Under the pieces are notes generated by a model, which did no database searches, was not told the DNA's origin, and saw nothing but the letters and a program-made list of their open reading frames with translations. The translations under genes and the position numbers were made by a program. 64,000 nt of DNA from Streptomyces bluensis (GTDB lineage Bacteria; Actinomycetota; Actinomycetes; Streptomycetales; Streptomycetaceae). Each line of letters opens with the position of its first letter. Position 1 is the stretch's first letter. Below, piece by piece: positions 17,932-27,336 of the stretch. The stretch covers positions 38,946 to 102,945 of the forward strand of contig NZ_BMVM01000022.1 in assembly GCF_014650715.1 (NCBI RefSeq). Reading direction: 5' to 3'.

Positions 17932-18629
17932 AGCTTCCTCCTGTGATCGGTCGGATGGGTTGGGTGTCTCAAGAACTCGCCTGATCAAGAAGCCGTCACG
18001 GGCGGCGGCGGGCGAATCTTCGGGCGAAAGTTCGAGTGGGCGGCAGAGGTCCCGGGGGGCTGAGTGACGCGGTCGTGATGTCGCGTTCGACCACTCTGGC
18101 AGAGGGGTGTCACCCGGTTAAGGGATTGTCGTTGCTGCTGAGCACGTTAGGCGTCGTATTCGCAGGACGTCTGTCGGCCATCCCGTCCGCCCTTTCCGCT
18201 GACGAGTCGGAAGTGGTTCCGGCACTTTGCAATCAGAATGGACGGCTGTCCGCTGTCCAGGGCTTGGTCCAAGACCTTGCGCATCATTGTGTTCATGAAG
18301 TCCCTGCTGACTCCGATGTAGATCGCGGCCGTCGACGGTGATCCGCGACGGACTGTGCGGCTACCGAAAGTGCTGGCGAGCGATGATGGTGAAACCCTCC
18401 GAGGATGGAGCGGACGGGACGTGAAGCGGGTCCCCGTCGGTGACGGCACAGACAGCGACAGGACAAATGGGTTGGGGGTGAGGCCGTTCGCGGTTGTCCC
18501 AAGCGCCATCGCCAGAGCTCCGGCGTATTGGTTTCGGACTTGAGCGTTACAAGATCAGGGGTGGTCCAGACCTGGTTGAACGCGTCGAGGAGTGTCACGA
18601 TTTGTGGGTATCGGCTTTTAAGCCCCGAA
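17932..18629. other. Upstream region of the Nudix/PCMT operon, degenerate
   Basis: This 0.7-kb stretch should hold the promoter of the operon that starts at 17931. The minus strand shows short coding-like pieces in different frames (for example a run beginning TLLDAFNQVW near 18590 and another near 18300-18450), but no continuous gene. It looks like one or more decayed genes. The conserved leader block seen at 27.3, 34.8 and 61.3 kb is absent here. Confidence 0.4.
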
Positions 18630-18905
18630 CTAATTCATCAAGGAAGAGTTAACGCGGTGGACGCCCCCTATGCCCTGGTACTCCAGTCCGTGCTCGCGCA
18701 GCCGCTTCAATACGGCGAGATACGCCCTGTTGTCTCTTCCGCTGACGGTCGTAGAGAAGGTGATACGGATCGGGCAGCGCGGGCACCGCAAATACACGTG
18801 GTCCGAATTGGTTCTCCCCAGCTCGAAACCTTGTCGCCGAGCGGCCTTAGCGAGATCGCGCAACCGTCCGTCGCGAATCCCTTTTTGTGGATTTATCTTG
18901 GACAT
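18630..18905 (-). CDS. HicA-like small protein
   Basis: The protein has 91 aa. The pattern RLRDLAKAARRQGFELGRTN followed by SDHVYLRCP resembles the HicA mRNA-interferase fold (alpha, then strands with a conserved His after a Ser). A CxxC pair (CPRC) is extra. The start ATG at 18905 has GAAGG nearby. HicA toxins normally pair with a HicB antitoxin; none is visible on either side, so this is a solitary relative or a remnant. It overlaps the end of the broken EEP gene upstream. Confidence 0.5.
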   Translation of the reverse strand: MSKINPQKGIRDGRLRDLAKAARRQGFELGRTNSDHVYLRCPRCPIRITFSTTVSGRDNRAYLAVLKRLREHGLEYQGIGGVHRVNSSLMN

Positions 18906-19492
18906 GCAGACCTTCGTTGATGAAGTATTTCCTTGAGGAAGGGCAGCTTGCGGCAACCATTGAGGAGTCGCAGTAGCGCCCTGGTGGGATTTGACTTTGT
19001 CCACCAGTGACGACAGCTCGTGCGCCTCGGCTTCCCGAACGCGCGGGTTGCAGTACGAGCTATGGAAGGCGGCCGTGATGATCGGCACCTCGGGCGCCTC
19101 GGGCAGCCGCAACCCGACGTTGGCGGGCGGCGTCCGGACACCCTTGGGTGGTGGTGCTGGGGGCGAGGGCCGATGGTGAAGACGGACCCGCGTACGAATC
19201 TGGTGGGGTTGCGGCCCTGGCCCACCTCCGCCGGGAAGCCGCGCATGCCGGACGTGTCCTGGGCAGCCTGCCATCGCTGGCCGGCGGCTTTCTCCGCGGC
19301 GGTGGCGGTGGGCTTGGTCTGGGAGTAGGTGAGTTCCGTCATCCCAAGCCAGTCGGGCTCCGGCGGGGCCAGAACGCGCTCGCACGCCTGACACCACCGT
19401 GCGGGAAGGAGGCCCCGCTTCTCCTCGGGGCCCCTGTCGTGCTCCGGGTTCATGGGCACGAGACGGACTACGTCACCATCCTTGGTCTTCAC
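18906..19492 (-). pseudogene. Broken EEP-family phosphoesterase
   Basis: The frame from 19492 (MKTKDGDVVRLVPMNP) continues plausibly to about GRNPTRFVRGSVFTIG near 19165 and then turns into Arg/Pro-rich nonsense. In the adjacent frame the sequence GLRLPEAPEVPIITAAFHS and the region up to LSSLVDKVK reads well, and it aligns with the EEP gene at 20839-21554 (DVDLVAACTHLSYNSPSLR). So one frameshift near 19150 breaks an EEP gene that also lacks its N-terminus and active-site C-terminal part. Confidence 0.6.
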
Positions 19493-19621
19493 CCCGGTCC
19501 TCCTTGCTGGGTTGTCGAATAGTGGTTTGGCCTTGCCCCGGCACGGCTTATCTGCGGGCCTGACTCACGGACCCTCGCCGGGCCGGCGCACAAGAAGGCA
19601 CGGTGCGTCGGTGGTGCTCTC

Positions 19622-20578
19622 CTAAGGCGAAGGCGTGAGACAAACGGGCTGGGCCAGGGACGCAGGAGCGGTGACTCCCCACTGGGGCGGCGGTTGCAGG
19701 ATCGTCGGTCCTTCGATACTGACGCGGCTGAACCACGCCTCCGGATTGGTGATTTCCCGGCACGTCGGGGCGAGCGACGCGTCGGTCCAGATCCGGTTGA
19801 ACGGGACGACGCTGCCCGCGACTTCGATGGCTGCCTTGATAAAGCCCACGCCGTCGCCGCGGGCCGCCGCATTTTGATCCACTGAATGCGAGCACACCCA
19901 TGAGGTGAGATCCGCAGGGCGTTTCAACCAGGGGAGCAGCCGCCCGTGTTGCCGGTACCGCCATGAGCACGGCACTGCTCGGGGCCGGTGTTCACGGCAG
20001 AATCCGAAGAAGGCGGTGGCCACCTCCTGTTCGGCCCAGGCGGCATGCCCCTCCATCAGGGCCCTCGTGGCCGAGTCATCGTGCACCCGTTCACCAGTGC
20101 GGATCGGGGGTGGTGGGAGCGCGCCCGCGCTTGCCGTGATCTGCGCGTGGTGGGTGCAGGCGTGGACGACGAAGCGGATAAGTGCGGTGCGGTCGTACCG
20201 GATCCCCGTGTGGTGCAGGGCCTGCGGCGCGATGAGGGTGTGGGGTTCGCCGTAGTGGTCGGTGATCGTGAGGCCGGGGTTCATCGGCCAGCCCAGGCGC
20301 AGGGCGGTGGCGGCCCATGCTGCGAGCCGACCGCGGACCTGGTCCGCCTCCGGCCCGTTGAGGTGGGCTTGCACGAGGTCTTCCTCCAGCGCCCGCTCGG
20401 CCCATGCCCGGATCTCGGCCCTCCAGGCGCGGGGAGTGAGCAGCCGGAACACCAGGCTCGGACAGGGCAGGTCCGTGACCTCCTGGAGCAAGGAAGCGGT
20501 GTCCCGCAGGATCTGCTCGATCTCCTCGGCGAGCCCGGTGTGGCCCCGGGTCTCGTTGAGGACGTGGATGATCGTCAC
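19622..20578 (-). CDS. Zincin-like protein with altered metal motif
   Basis: The protein has 318 aa. The layout resembles zinc metallopeptidases of the HExxH...E type: HACTH at residues 139-143 followed by LMEGHA at 174-179. The catalytic Glu of HExxH is Ala here, so the two His and the downstream Glu could hold a metal but peptidase activity is doubtful. The start is a GTG at 20578. No signal peptide is seen. It lies between two broken EEP genes on the same strand. The family assignment is tentative. Confidence 0.5.
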   Translation of the reverse strand: MTIIHVLNETRGHTGLAEEIEQILRDTASLLQEVTDLPCPSLVFRLLTPRAWRAEIRAWAERALEEDLVQAHLNGPEADQVRGRLAAWAATALRLGWPMNPGLTITDHYGEPHTLIAPQALHHTGIRYDRTALIRFVVHACTHHAQITASAGALPPPPIRTGERVHDDSATRALMEGHAAWAEQEVATAFFGFCREHRPRAVPCSWRYRQHGRLLPWLKRPADLTSWVCSHSVDQNAAARGDGVGFIKAAIEVAGSVVPFNRIWTDASLAPTCREITNPEAWFSRVSIEGPTILQPPPQWGVTAPASLAQPVCLTPSP

Positions 20579-20838
20579 CCCCGCGTCCCCCTAGCCGTCA
20601 TCGATACCCGTCCGGGCTGCGGATCGTGCGGGACGGCGACGAGAGCGACCACCAGGGTGCCGCTCGGGGGAGTGCCGAGGCGGACGTGTCCTCGGATTCC
20701 GAGACTGGTGCGGGCTTTGGGCAGCCATGGGGGCGGGGGAGAGAGAGGAGCTCGGCTCTTCATTAACTGGCTTTCGGAGCTACGGACAGGGGGAAACGCG
20801 GAGGTTTTCGGTGGTGGGCACCGGGACCGACGAGTGGG

Positions 20839-21554
20839 TCAGGCGGCGGACAGGAAGTGCTGGCGGTAGAGCTCGATGAGCGTGCCGCGGTCGTACGTTG
20901 CGAGCACCGTGTGGTGGTCGGACAGGCCCTTCATGTCGATGACCTCGACGCTGACCACGGCGGGCAGGAGTATCCGGCTGGTGAAGATGAGGTCCACGCG
21001 GTGGGCCGGGCCGTGAGTCGGCGACGCGTCGACGGTCGGGGCGAGCAGTCCTGGCCGACCGCGAGGACAGGTAGCTTCCGTTCGATGGTGCCGGTGCTGG
21101 TCTCGTGCATCTCGACACGGTCGGCGAACCGGGTTACGTCGTCCGCCTGGACCGCCCGAAGCGATGGAGAGTTGTATGACAGGTGAGTGCAGGCGGCCAC
21201 CAGGTCGACGTCCCTGGTACCGCGTACGCGCAAGGTCATGGCGGTGGGGTGCAGCAGCCAGCCTGGCCACTCGGTTTCCCAGAGAGTGATCTGCTCGAAC
21301 ACCTCGGGGTCGTAATACAGCGCGATGGAGCCCAACCCCGGGCCGAGTTCGCCGGCGAGCTGCAGGATGCGCTTCGACTGGCCGAACAGGGTGGACCCAC
21401 GGCCAGTACGGGCGTGGCCGATGTTCTCCTGGCGGCACAGAATCGTCGGACGCAGCTTGGCCAGCCGCTGGTGCATAGTCAGCCACTTCTCGTGGTCGCC
21501 GTTGCCGTTGAGCTCGAAATTACAGGTAGCGATTCTGATCCGACTCACTGTCAT
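20839..21554 (-). pseudogene. Frameshifted EEP-family phosphoesterase
   Basis: From ATG 21554 the protein starts RIRIATCNFELNGNG, with RQEN (metal Glu region) and a middle part ending LPVLAVG, where the active-site Asp-Asn should follow. The frame then fails. In the next frame APTVDASPTHGPAHRVD and LSDHHTVLATYDR (catalytic Asp-His) complete the C-terminus to 20839. A deletion of several dozen codons plus frame change near 21060 is the simplest reading. It lies 90 bp downstream of the acyl-CoA dehydrogenase gene. Confidence 0.7.
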
Positions 21555-21643
21555 GATCCTTGAGGGTGTGGACGGATGGGCGGGTCTGGTGGGAGTGGGG
21601 TTGGTGCCTTTGGACAGGAGGCAGGAGGGCGCCAGTTCGGCGC

Positions 21644-22840
21644 TCAGGCAGCACGGCGCCGGGATGCGTGCTCTGCGGACCACTGGTGCCGGGTGGGCTC
21701 GAGTACGTCGTCCCCGATGTACTTGAGTTGGATGTCGTCCGGTCCGGCGGGGGCGTTGATGAGCTGGATGTCCCGCAGTATCCGCTCGCAGGGGTTGCCG
21801 ACGCGTGTGGCGTGACCGCCGTGCAGTTGCTTGGCATCTTCGGCGGAGGCGACGCCATGACGGTTGTTCACGAGTTTGGCGTTGTACAGCCATCTGTCGC
21901 ACGACTGCCCCTGGTCCAGGAGATAGGCGGCGTGGTACGCGGCGAGTTCGGCCTGCATCAGCCGGAAGGCCATCTCGGAGATGCGGCGGCGCACCATCTT
22001 CACGTCGGAGAGGTAGCCGTTGTAGCGCTCGCGTTCCACGGAGACCCACCTGGTGGTCACGTCCAGTGCCTGCTGGTGGATGCCGAGTGCGACGGCCGCG
22101 AGGTTGAGTCTGCCGTAGACCACCGACGACATGAGCGCTACGTCGTGGCCGCCGCCGACCTCGCCAATGATGTTGCCTTCCGGGACACGGACACCGTCGA
22201 GGCGGAGTCCGTCGACGGAGAATCCATGCAGACCACTGGAGGGTCGGTGGACGACCTCGACACCGTCTCGTTCGGCCTCGACCAGGACAGCAGTCAGGCC
22301 CCGTGCGTCGCCGCGCTCGCCTGTCCGGACCACGACGCAGTGGATGTCCGCAAGGCCGGCGTTCCCTATGAATTCCTTCGCGCCGTCGATCACGAGTTCG
22401 CCGTTGTCGAAGCGAGCGGTACTGTCCATGTCCAGCAGATGGCTGCCGTGGCGGGGCTCCGTGACCGCGATGCTCGGCCAGACCTCGCCGGCAGCGATGG
22501 CAGGCAGCCATGTGCGGCGCAGCTCGTCGCTGCCGTACTCGGTGATCGGGGCAGCCCCGAGGATCGATGCCTGGAGTATGGCGCCGGCGGCCCCGCTGAC
22601 GCGCGACACCTCTGTCACCGCGACGGTCTTGGCGAGGTGTCCCTCGTCCCTGCCACCCCACTCGGAGCTGATGAGCAGCCCGAGCCACTCGCCCATGATC
22701 GGTCGCAGTTCGCGGTCGGTGTGCGAGCCCCGGGACTCCATGCCCGGTACCCGGGGGGCGATCTCGGCGTCCGCGATGCTCTTGACCTGTTCCCTAAGGC
22801 GCTCGTGATCGTCAGTCAGGTACGGGCTCGTGGTGGGCAT
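21644..22840 (-). CDS. Acyl-CoA dehydrogenase-fold flavoprotein without catalytic Glu
   Basis: The protein has 398 aa, the usual length. FAD-site motifs are clear: IAVTEPRHGS (125-134), FIGNAG (157-162) and KQLHGG near residue 335. Two positions can carry the catalytic base in this family. The C-terminal one (YEGT) aligns with NAPAG, giving Ala at about 365; the helix-G one is Gly243. So neither Glu is present. The protein may be a flavin monooxygenase or oxidase of this fold or may have another base. It lies directly downstream of the conservon-GAF operon. Confidence 0.8.
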   Translation of the reverse strand: MPTTSPYLTDDHERLREQVKSIADAEIAPRVPGMESRGSHTDRELRPIMGEWLGLLISSEWGGRDEGHLAKTVAVTEVSRVSGAAGAILQASILGAAPITEYGSDELRRTWLPAIAAGEVWPSIAVTEPRHGSHLLDMDSTARFDNGELVIDGAKEFIGNAGLADIHCVVVRTGERGDARGLTAVLVEAERDGVEVVHRPSSGLHGFSVDGLRLDGVRVPEGNIIGEVGGGHDVALMSSVVYGRLNLAAVALGIHQQALDVTTRWVSVERERYNGYLSDVKMVRRRISEMAFRLMQAELAAYHAAYLLDQGQSCDRWLYNAKLVNNRHGVASAEDAKQLHGGHATRVGNPCERILRDIQLINAPAGPDDIQLKYIGDDVLEPTRHQWSAEHASRRRAA

Positions 22841-22908
22841 CGTGGTCTTCCTCTTCTCCCTGCTTGGCTGGTCGCTGCAGTGGGGCCTTGCGCAACGTTG
22901 TGTCGGTG

Positions 22909-23445
22909 CTACGAGCTGGTACGCCGGTAGAACTCGGTCATGAAGAGGTCGCGGTAGTGGTCAATGAGTGTCCACAGGGGGCGTCCTGCCGAGCGGGGAC
23001 GCGGCTCGGTGCCGACCACGCAGACCGTGCCCCAGACGTGGTTCGTGCGTTCGTCGATGAGGGGGGCTCCTCCATAGACGCGGACCCCGATCTCGTCGAC
23101 GACCGGGTTACCTGCGAACTCGTCGAAGTCGAGGACATCAGTCAGTACTAGCGAGCCTCGGCGCTGGACGACGTGGGGGCAGAAGCCGCGGGTCAGCGGC
23201 ATGCCGCGGCTCACCACGGGCAGTTCGCCTCCGGTGGGGTTGGCGAGACCGAGGAAGAGCTGCTCGCTGCCGACCCAGTTGAGCATGGCGTACGGGGTGC
23301 CGGCCGCGTTGGCTACCTGCTGGGCGAACGCGTCGAATGCGCCCACGGGAGGAGCTGCGGGGTCGAAGAATTCAGGCAGATGGCTCTGCCAGTCGATGTC
23401 GTGGCCGGTAGTGGACAGGAGATCGGACGGAGCATGTGGGTTCAC
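22909..23445 (-). CDS. GAF domain protein linked to conservon
   Basis: The protein has 178 aa. It has the layout of a single GAF sensor domain: PYAMLNWVG and GFCPHVVQRRG, then VYGGAPLIDE and VWGTVCVVG as the late GAF strands. Such proteins bind small ligands and transmit the signal to a partner. The start at 23445 overlaps the end of cvnD by four bases, so the gene is coupled to the conservon, taking the position where other conservons carry a P450. No output domain is present. Confidence 0.75.
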   Translation of the reverse strand: MNPHAPSDLLSTTGHDIDWQSHLPEFFDPAAPPVGAFDAFAQQVANAAGTPYAMLNWVGSEQLFLGLANPTGGELPVVSRGMPLTRGFCPHVVQRRGSLVLTDVLDFDEFAGNPVVDEIGVRVYGGAPLIDERTNHVWGTVCVVGTEPRPRSAGRPLWTLIDHYRDLFMTEFYRRTSS

Positions 23446-24071
23446 AGCTGTGCTCCTCGCAGAAAGTTGGCATGGGCATGTGAGAGGGTGAGAGTGTGGT
23501 CGACGAGACGGCCGAGTACGCTGGCCGCGTCCGCCCTCTTACGGGCATCGCACAGCACGACCGGAACCGTGGCCGGCAGGGAAAGAGCTGACGAGACTTC
23601 GTCGGGGTCGTAGCGGCTGGCGTCGTCGAACTCGTTCACGGCGACCAGGAAGGGCAGACCGAGCCGCTCGAAGTAGTCGACCGCGGGAAAGCTTTCGTCG
23701 AGGCGGCGGGTGTCGACGAGGACAACGGCGGCGAGAGCTCCTCGCGTGAGCTCGTCCCACATGAACCAGAACCGGTTCTGCCCTGGTGTGCCGAACAGCA
23801 TCAGGATGGTGTTCAGCTGCGGGAAGGTGATCCGCCCGAAGTCCATGCCGACGGTGGTCGCCTTCTTGTCGAACAGCAGCGTGAGGTCGTCCACACCCTC
23901 GGAGGCTGCGGTCATCACGGCCTCAGTACGCAGCGGGGTGATCTCGGAGACGGCGCCCACAAACGTGGTCTTGCCGACCCCGAATCCGCCGGCGATGACG
24001 ATCTTGATTGATATGGGCTTCGCCCCGCCGAGCCGGCGTGACAGCCCGAGGTCAGAGCTTGAGGAGTCCAT
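23442..24071 (-). CDS. cvnD: Conservon GTPase-like protein CvnD
   Basis: The protein has 209 aa. The P-loop is GGFGVGKTT (about 28-36), switch motif FGTPGQNRFWFMWD follows and NEFD replaces the TKxD guanine motif. This is the MglA-like small NTPase of Streptomyces conservons, which forms a membrane-associated complex with CvnA, B and C that resembles a eukaryotic G-protein system. It overlaps cvnC by 20 bases and is coupled to the GAF gene. Confidence 0.9.
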   Translation of the reverse strand: MDSSSSDLGLSRRLGGAKPISIKIVIAGGFGVGKTTFVGAVSEITPLRTEAVMTAASEGVDDLTLLFDKKATTVGMDFGRITFPQLNTILMLFGTPGQNRFWFMWDELTRGALAAVVLVDTRRLDESFPAVDYFERLGLPFLVAVNEFDDASRYDPDEVSSALSLPATVPVVLCDARKRADAASVLGRLVDHTLTLSHAHANFLRGAQL

Positions 24072-24432
24072 CGCGAAGGGCCTTCAGGAGAGCAATGTCG
24101 GGAAGGTCAGCGGCGTTCGTGGCGGTCACGGCACTCAGCGCGCCGATGTCGATCAGCCGGGACATGAGGATCCTGGTGATCTGGAAGGGCAACCCGATCA
24201 GGGCGCCGATCTCGGCGACTGCCACGGGCTGCTCCCGGCACAACGCCATGGCCTGTGCGGCTTCCGGCGGCTGGCCGGGTGGCGGTTCTCCCTCGGCCCA
24301 CAGCAGCGTCTCGATCTGCAAGTCGCGAGTGGGCCTGGTCTGGCCGCCGGTCAGGACGTAGAGGCTGGGGGCCTCGGTGTCCTCGACGGTCCAGGCCGGG
24401 CCGCTTGCGGCCGCCATCTCACTGGCCGTCAC
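24052..24432 (-). CDS. cvnC: Conservon protein CvnC (DUF742)
   Basis: The protein has 126 aa. The family hallmarks are SLYVLTGGQTRPTRDLQIETLL (given here in part: LTGGQTRP, about 27-34) and a winged-helix-like C-terminal part (AVAEIGALIGLPFQITRILM region). DUF742 proteins bind CvnD and CvnB. The gene overlaps cvnB (14 bases) and cvnD (20 bases), so translation of all is linked. Confidence 0.9.
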   Translation of the reverse strand: MTASEMAAASGPAWTVEDTEAPSLYVLTGGQTRPTRDLQIETLLWAEGEPPPGQPPEAAQAMALCREQPVAVAEIGALIGLPFQITRILMSRLIDIGALSAVTATNAADLPDIALLKALRDGLLKL

Positions 24433-24895
24433 CGGAAGGGGCCCCGCTCACGCGCGCCTGTGTGGCCAGCAGTTCGCCCATCCGCTTGATCAGGTTGACC
24501 ATCGCGAATCCGACGGCGCCCTCGTCCGCCCGCGTGTTGGTCAGCACGCCCAACACGCTTTCGACCTTGTCCGGGTCGCGTCCCGCGTTCCGCGCCACCA
24601 CGGCAGGCGGGTTCCCGGCGCTCATGATGAACAGGAGCCAGTTGTTCTTCCTGACGAGAACCTGTTCGACCCGGCCCTGGCCGTCGTCGACGCCGTTGGC
24701 GATCGAGTACATACCGTTGATCACTGCGGCCATGCGGTCCGCCAGGGTGCCGTCCATTCCCGGTCCTGCGTGAGCCAGCCTCATGCCGTCCTGCGAGGCG
24801 AGCAGGACTCCGGTCACTTCGGGCAGCTGGGCGAGGTCGTTGAGCAGCTGGTCCAGAACCTCTTCCGGCTGGACTGTCGTCGAGTCGGTGGTCAT
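24419..24895 (-). CDS. cvnB: Conservon protein CvnB (roadblock/LC7)
   Basis: The protein has 158 aa. It is a Roadblock/LC7 domain protein: the stretch LLASQDGMRLAHAG and the following helix with MAAVINGMYSIANGV fit the family, which acts with the small NTPase CvnD. The start MTTDSTTVQP lies 90 bases after cvnA. It follows the standard cvnA-B-C-D order. Confidence 0.9.
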   Translation of the reverse strand: MTTDSTTVQPEEVLDQLLNDLAQLPEVTGVLLASQDGMRLAHAGPGMDGTLADRMAAVINGMYSIANGVDDGQGRVEQVLVRKNNWLLFIMSAGNPPAVVARNAGRDPDKVESVLGVLTNTRADEGAVGFAMVNLIKRMGELLATQARVSGAPSGDGQ

Positions 24896-24985
24896 CGAAT
24901 TCTCCGTATCTCCGTACGCTGTACGGCTGGTGCCCAGGCGCCAAGGCGGGCACGAAGGACGTGATCGGGAGGCGGCTGCGGGCGG

Positions 24986-26647
24986 CTAGCTCGTGCTTCC
25001 CTCGGACGGCCACGCCCCGCTGTCTGTCTCGGCTTGCTCCGCGCGATACACGCCCTGGGCGAACTTGCTGACGAAGGTTGGATCCGGCGGTGCTTGTGAG
25101 ACTGGGCCCGCCTCTGACACTGCAGGCGCCGCAGACTCACCCATGACCGCTGCCTGCGGTGTCCGCTGCGGCAACGTGGGGCGAGTGTCGTGTGCTGCGC
25201 CCTTTGGAGGCGTTGCCGTGCACTCAGCCGACGCGACAGGTTGCTGCGCTGGCGTACGCCGCGCGTCACGGTGAGGCAATGGGGCCATCCCTGCCGGGGC
25301 CGGGGCCGGGGCCGGGGCCGGGGGACTGGGCCTGGGACCGCCAGCGGGACGCGGTCCAGGGCGCCCCACGAACTGCGACTCCGGGCCTGGAACAGCGGCA
25401 ACGGCTGCGGCCGGTTGAGTCTGTGACAGGGCCGCCGACCTGTCCTGCCAGAGCAGGAGTTCGTCCGGCACCACAACGAGCGCCGTGGTGCCGTGCATGA
25501 GATTCTTCTGCAGTTGCACCTGGATGCCGTACCGGCGGGCGAGCTTGGCCACGACGAGCAGGCCGGTCTGGCGCTGGGCCAGTTGTTCGGCCAGGTCCGT
25601 GTCCTGCGGATTGGCCAGCATCCGGTTGTAGCGATCGAGTTCGCCCTGAGCCATGCCTATGCCCCGGTCCTCGATCTCCACGGCCAGACCCGCGGTGACC
25701 CTCGTCGCCCGCACGACGACCTTGCTGTCCGGCGGCGAGCAGAGAGTGGCGTTCTCCTCCAACTCGGCCAGCAGGTGGATCAGATCGGGTCCCGCAAAGC
25801 CTGGTATCTGCACATCCAGGGTGGACGTGTGCATGCGGACCCGGGCGTACTTTTCGATCTCCCCCGACGCGCCACGCAGAAGATCCACCAGCCCGATCGG
25901 CTGGTTCAGCTGGCGCGCCTTCACACCACCCAGAACCGCCAGCCGTCCGGCCGACCGCCGCATGCGCTTGAGGAGATTGTTGACGTCGAACACGCGATAC
26001 AGCACGTCCGGGTCCTGGACCTGCTTGGTCAGCTCCGTCACGATGCCCAGCGCGCGCACGAGCAGCAGGGTCAAGCCGCCGGCGAGATAGACGAGTGCTT
26101 GCGTCAGTTCGGCCTGCCGGCCGTTCACCACCGCCCGCCAGGCTTCCTCGTTCAACTGGGCTAGAGCGGCATCGGCCTCATTCCACGGGTTGCCGTCGGA
26201 GTTCGCCTGTGCCGCGCCGAAGGCGGGAGCGGAGGGCCGCTCGCCCCGGTCGAGCTGCTCCAGGGCTCCGCTGATGCTCTTGCGTCCTTCGTCCACGCCG
26301 GATTTGAAGTGGCGCAGCCAGCTATGCACTGAATCGCTGTACTCGCTGCGCTGCCGGTGTAGCTCAGCCGCAGTGCGAACTGCCAACCACTCTGCGACGA
26401 TCAGCACGGTCAGACCAGCCGCTGCTACCGCCGTCACGATGATCCAGCCATCCACATGGACACGGGCCACCGTGCCGACGACAGCCGCCGTGCACGAAAA
26501 TGCCGAGGTCAAGAGGGCGGGTATGAACACCAGAAGCCGCAGCCGCAGGCGTAGTCCCTTCTCGGTGCGTAGTGGCGCGGCTCCGTGAGCCCGCCGTCGC
26601 TGGCCACGTCGGTGACCGTTTGAACGCGGGCATGACAGATCAGACAT
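24986..26647 (-). CDS. cvnA: Conservon sensor kinase-like protein CvnA
   Basis: The protein has 553 aa from ATG 26647, chosen because GAGGT lies upstream and the longer frame is Arg/Pro-rich noise. Two membrane segments lie at about 35-60 and 68-92. A helical sensing region and a HATPase domain with N-box ELEENA and G1 box DRGIGM follow (about 290-400). The tail is rich in Pro/Ala, with a PAPAPA run encoded by a tandem GGGGCC repeat at about 25297-25320. CvnA is the membrane sensor of the conservon. Position downstream of the shared leader block at 27288-27336 suggests co-regulation with the lanthipeptide operon. Confidence 0.85.
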   Translation of the reverse strand: MSDLSCPRSNGHRRGQRRRAHGAAPLRTEKGLRLRLRLLVFIPALLTSAFSCTAAVVGTVARVHVDGWIIVTAVAAAGLTVLIVAEWLAVRTAAELHRQRSEYSDSVHSWLRHFKSGVDEGRKSISGALEQLDRGERPSAPAFGAAQANSDGNPWNEADAALAQLNEEAWRAVVNGRQAELTQALVYLAGGLTLLLVRALGIVTELTKQVQDPDVLYRVFDVNNLLKRMRRSAGRLAVLGGVKARQLNQPIGLVDLLRGASGEIEKYARVRMHTSTLDVQIPGFAGPDLIHLLAELEENATLCSPPDSKVVVRATRVTAGLAVEIEDRGIGMAQGELDRYNRMLANPQDTDLAEQLAQRQTGLLVVAKLARRYGIQVQLQKNLMHGTTALVVVPDELLLWQDRSAALSQTQPAAAVAAVPGPESQFVGRPGPRPAGGPRPSPPAPAPAPAPAGMAPLPHRDARRTPAQQPVASAECTATPPKGAAHDTRPTLPQRTPQAAVMGESAAPAVSEAGPVSQAPPDPTFVSKFAQGVYRAEQAETDSGAWPSEGSTS

Positions 26648-26854
26648 GGGTGACCTCGTGGAACATGGTCCTGACGGGGAGGAGAACGCGGCCGGCGGGG
26701 AACGGGCGAGCAGCGCACCGTCGCCGAGCTGGGGAGCAGCGGCGACCAGGCCGAGACTTCGGCGGGAGTGGCCGCCGGGGCACGCGCACCAGTCCGCAGC
26801 CGACGAGGGAGGTGGCGTACGGTCCGGGCTCACTACGGTGCCCCGACGGCCGGT

Positions 26855-27049
26855 CTATATGCGGATCGCGCTGATGGTCTCGGCCATGCTCTCCACGAAG
26901 CGGCTGATGGACGGAGCGAGCGAGCTGCCCTGGAGATAGAAGCCGAGGAGCACGGCCGCTACGGCGTGGCTGGGCTTGAGGCTGCCATTGTGGATCAGCA
27001 GCCACACCACCATGGCCAGCAAAAGGACCAGGGAGACAGTGATGCTCAC
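26855..27049 (-). CDS. Small membrane protein (64 aa)
   Basis: The protein starts with GTG (VSITVSLVLLLAMVVWLLI) and has one clear N-terminal membrane segment and a second, weaker one (AVAAVLLGFYL), ending SAIRI. Similar short proteins occur beside transfer genes of actinobacterial integrative elements, as far as I recall; this is not decisive. It lies between the conserved leader block and cvnA and may be the first gene of that transcript. The ribosome binding site is weak (AGGAA about 12 bases upstream). Confidence 0.6.
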   Translation of the reverse strand: MSITVSLVLLLAMVVWLLIHNGSLKPSHAVAAVLLGFYLQGSSLAPSISRFVESMAETISAIRI

Positions 27050-27287
27050 GGAACTGGGTTCCTGACGGGAGGGCGTTCCCGACGGGCCCCGCGTGGCCCA
27101 TCGGCTTAGCAGCGATGACCAACGCGGCTGCGGGACTTGGGCCGATTGCGCGGCTGACGGATGGGGCGCCTGCGCAGCTGGTGGCCGCGATGGTCCGGGC
27201 GCGGCCGAGGCTGGCCGCCATACCGGCTAAGGCGGGAAACAGGGCGAGCACGGTGTCCTCCGGGTACGCAGACTTGTCGTCTTGCGT

Positions 27288-27336
27288 CTTGTCCGCGACG
27301 CCCGGGTGACCGTTTCCGGCCTTCGTCGAGTTTATA
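27288..27336 (-). promoter_or_regulatory. Shared promoter-leader block, copy 1
   Basis: Read on the minus strand the block begins with TATAAACTCG (a TANACT -10-like box) and continues with GGCCGGAAACGG and CACCCGGGCGTCGCGG. Copies 2 (34817-34866) and 3 (61297-61346) match at most positions. Similarity between copies 1 and 2 continues about 40 bases further downstream (GTCTGCG, CCCGGAG, ACACCGTGC). It lies 240 bp upstream of the small membrane protein and about 640 bp upstream of cvnA. Confidence 0.6.

Noticed and set aside
18630..19397. A single 255-aa gene including the HicA-like part
   Set aside because: The N-terminal half mixes noise with a frameshifted EEP remnant, and the HicA-like part has its own ATG at 18905.
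25297..25320. GGGGCC tandem repeat as regulatory element or repeat array
   Set aside because: It is in frame in cvnA and encodes a Pro-Ala linker; a simple low-complexity run.
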